Assembly: GCF_001548675.1 (NCBI RefSeq)
Contig: NZ_CP010834.1
Span: 1 to 64,000, forward strand
Direction of reading: 5' to 3'
Source of the DNA: Methanobrevibacter sp. YE315
GTDB taxonomy: Archaea; Methanobacteriota; Methanobacteria; Methanobacteriales; Methanobacteriaceae
DNA: 64,000 bases
Below are positions 63,289 to 64,000 of the stretch, piece by piece; position 1 is the stretch's first letter, and each line of letters starts with the position of its first letter. A program made the position numbers and the translations under genes. The notes under the pieces were generated by a model, which was not told where the DNA came from, did not search any database, and was given only the letters and a program-made list of their open reading frames with translations.

Positions 63289-64000
63289 TCACTTTAATAA
63301 ATCGTTATAAATTGAAAAGGCTTCCTCATAATTTTTTGTTATGAATGAATTAAAAATAGGAGTATTTTTTTTAGAAATTAAATATGGTTTGTCCTTAATA
63401 ATTTTAAATAAGTCATAACTTTCATCAATAATTATTTTCATATCTTGCCGACTTAAACTAACATTTACTAATTCGTTTATAAAATAATTTAATTTAGTTG
63501 CTATTGTGCTTGTCCTTCTGTCTCTACTGAAATTGATTAAGTATAATTTATAGCATTCATCCATCACGTGAATATAATCAATTAAGTCTTGTTTTGTATA
63601 TTTTAATGTTGCTGATTTGAAATTTTTATCAATACTATTTTTTAATTCAGTAATAACTGAGATTTCATCAATTATTTTTATATTTTTTGCTTTAAATAAG
63701 GTTTTTTCATTAAAAAGTTCTTGATGGCCCATTTTAAAATTATCGTATTTTAGATTATTTTTTAGTAAAAATTTTTTTCTGTAAAATTTATTTCCTGTGA
63801 TTGGAGAGATTTTAAAAACATCCAGGTCTTTGAAACAATTTATCAGGGTTTTTTCTTTATTATTTAAATTTAAAAATTTCCAATTTTGACTTTTTGCGTT
63901 GTTGTTATGCAAATTTATGAAATTTGTTATTAGCATATCGCCATATTCGTTTTCCATGTTGTTGTAGGCTATTTCGCATATGTTATTTATGAAATAGTCC
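63289..64000 (-). CDS. C-terminal part of a second GT2 glycosyltransferase, truncated by the window edge
   Basis: The frame is open from the right edge to the stop at 63289 (at least 236 residues; an internal ATG at 63957 is not the true start). Its beginning, DYFINNICEIAYNNMENEYGDMLITNFI in sense, matches the neighbour's segment after FLDHDD, and KFYRKKFLLKNNLKYDNF matches the neighbour's TTFRKKFLLKNKLQYKH. It is therefore a tandem paralogue of the next gene. The end overlaps a possible GTG start of that gene, so the two form an operon for surface glycan synthesis. Confidence 0.8.
   Translation of the reverse strand, partial: DYFINNICEIAYNNMENEYGDMLITNFINLHNNNAKSQNWKFLNLNNKEKTLINCFKDLDVFKISPITGNKFYRKKFLLKNNLKYDNFKMGHQELFNEKTLFKAKNIKIIDEISVITELKNSIDKNFKSATLKYTKQDLIDYIHVMDECYKLYLINFSRDRRTSTIATKLNYFINELVNVSLSRQDMKIIIDESYDLFKIIKDKPYLISKKNTPIFNSFITKNYEEAFSIYNDLLK

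Overview
The window is AT-rich, intron-free DNA from a methanogenic archaeon of the order Methanobacteriales, most probably a Methanobrevibacter. The assignment rests on gene content: an archaeal histone, Alba, Orc1/Cdc6, the small subunit of DNA polymerase D, CTP-dependent riboflavin kinase, a TfrA-like thiol:fumarate reductase subunit, a tandem-duplicated PurE, cobamide/F430 chelatases, and a giant adhesin-like protein of the kind these gut methanogens carry.

Layout. Positions 1-14154 (minus) are one uninterrupted reading frame of at least 4,718 codons that runs off the left edge. It encodes a secreted adhesin with a beta-helix region, three DUF11-like repeats and at least 23 Cna_B-like repeats, twelve of them near-identical 279-bp units. 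A 0.9-kb intergenic region follows. From 15 to 18.1 kb are a radical SAM protein, a ParA ATPase and a small acidic partner that begins with a ParB-like motif. Upstream of parA lies a strictly 7-bp-phased array of 52 heptamers. From 18.1 to 32.2 kb are trpB2 with TRP boxes, a DUF1786 protein, a PHP phosphoesterase, alba, leuA, a TIM-barrel protein, a HAD protein, two tandem membrane SpoIIE/RsbU phosphatases, gatA and a permuted CobB/CobQ-like protein. From 32.2 to 37.7 kb are ribB behind an FMN riboswitch, a decayed accessory gene, ribK, tfrA, a deaminase and a histone gene. hisG, pyrB and cdc6/orc1 precede a replication origin at about 40.9-41.5 kb. From 41.5 to 59.2 kb are cobamide genes (cbiB, cbiG, cbiH, two CbiX-type chelatases), polymerase D small subunit, a Mg transporter, two pilin-like proteins, thiL, amrS, ubiD and purE. 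The right end holds cell-surface glycosyltransferases, the last one cut by the edge.

How the parts fit. Origin, Orc1/Cdc6, PolD small subunit, histone, Alba and a ParA locus all lie within about 30 kb, so this is an origin-proximal chromosome-maintenance region. Exact copies of the Orc1 box also occur singly at 16.3, 30.3 and 51.1 kb. The most interesting candidate for an undescribed system is the ParA locus. It combines ParA, an adaptor with the ParB-type N-terminal GLGKGLDSLIP motif but no recognisable ParB DNA-binding core, and the TAASTTA heptad array, whose geometry recalls the heptad centromeres bound by ribbon-helix-helix omega proteins of Gram-positive plasmids. The second notable signal is a complete FMN riboswitch with an archaeal TATA box spaced to start transcription at its 5' end.

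All family calls come from reading the sequence; no database search was run.
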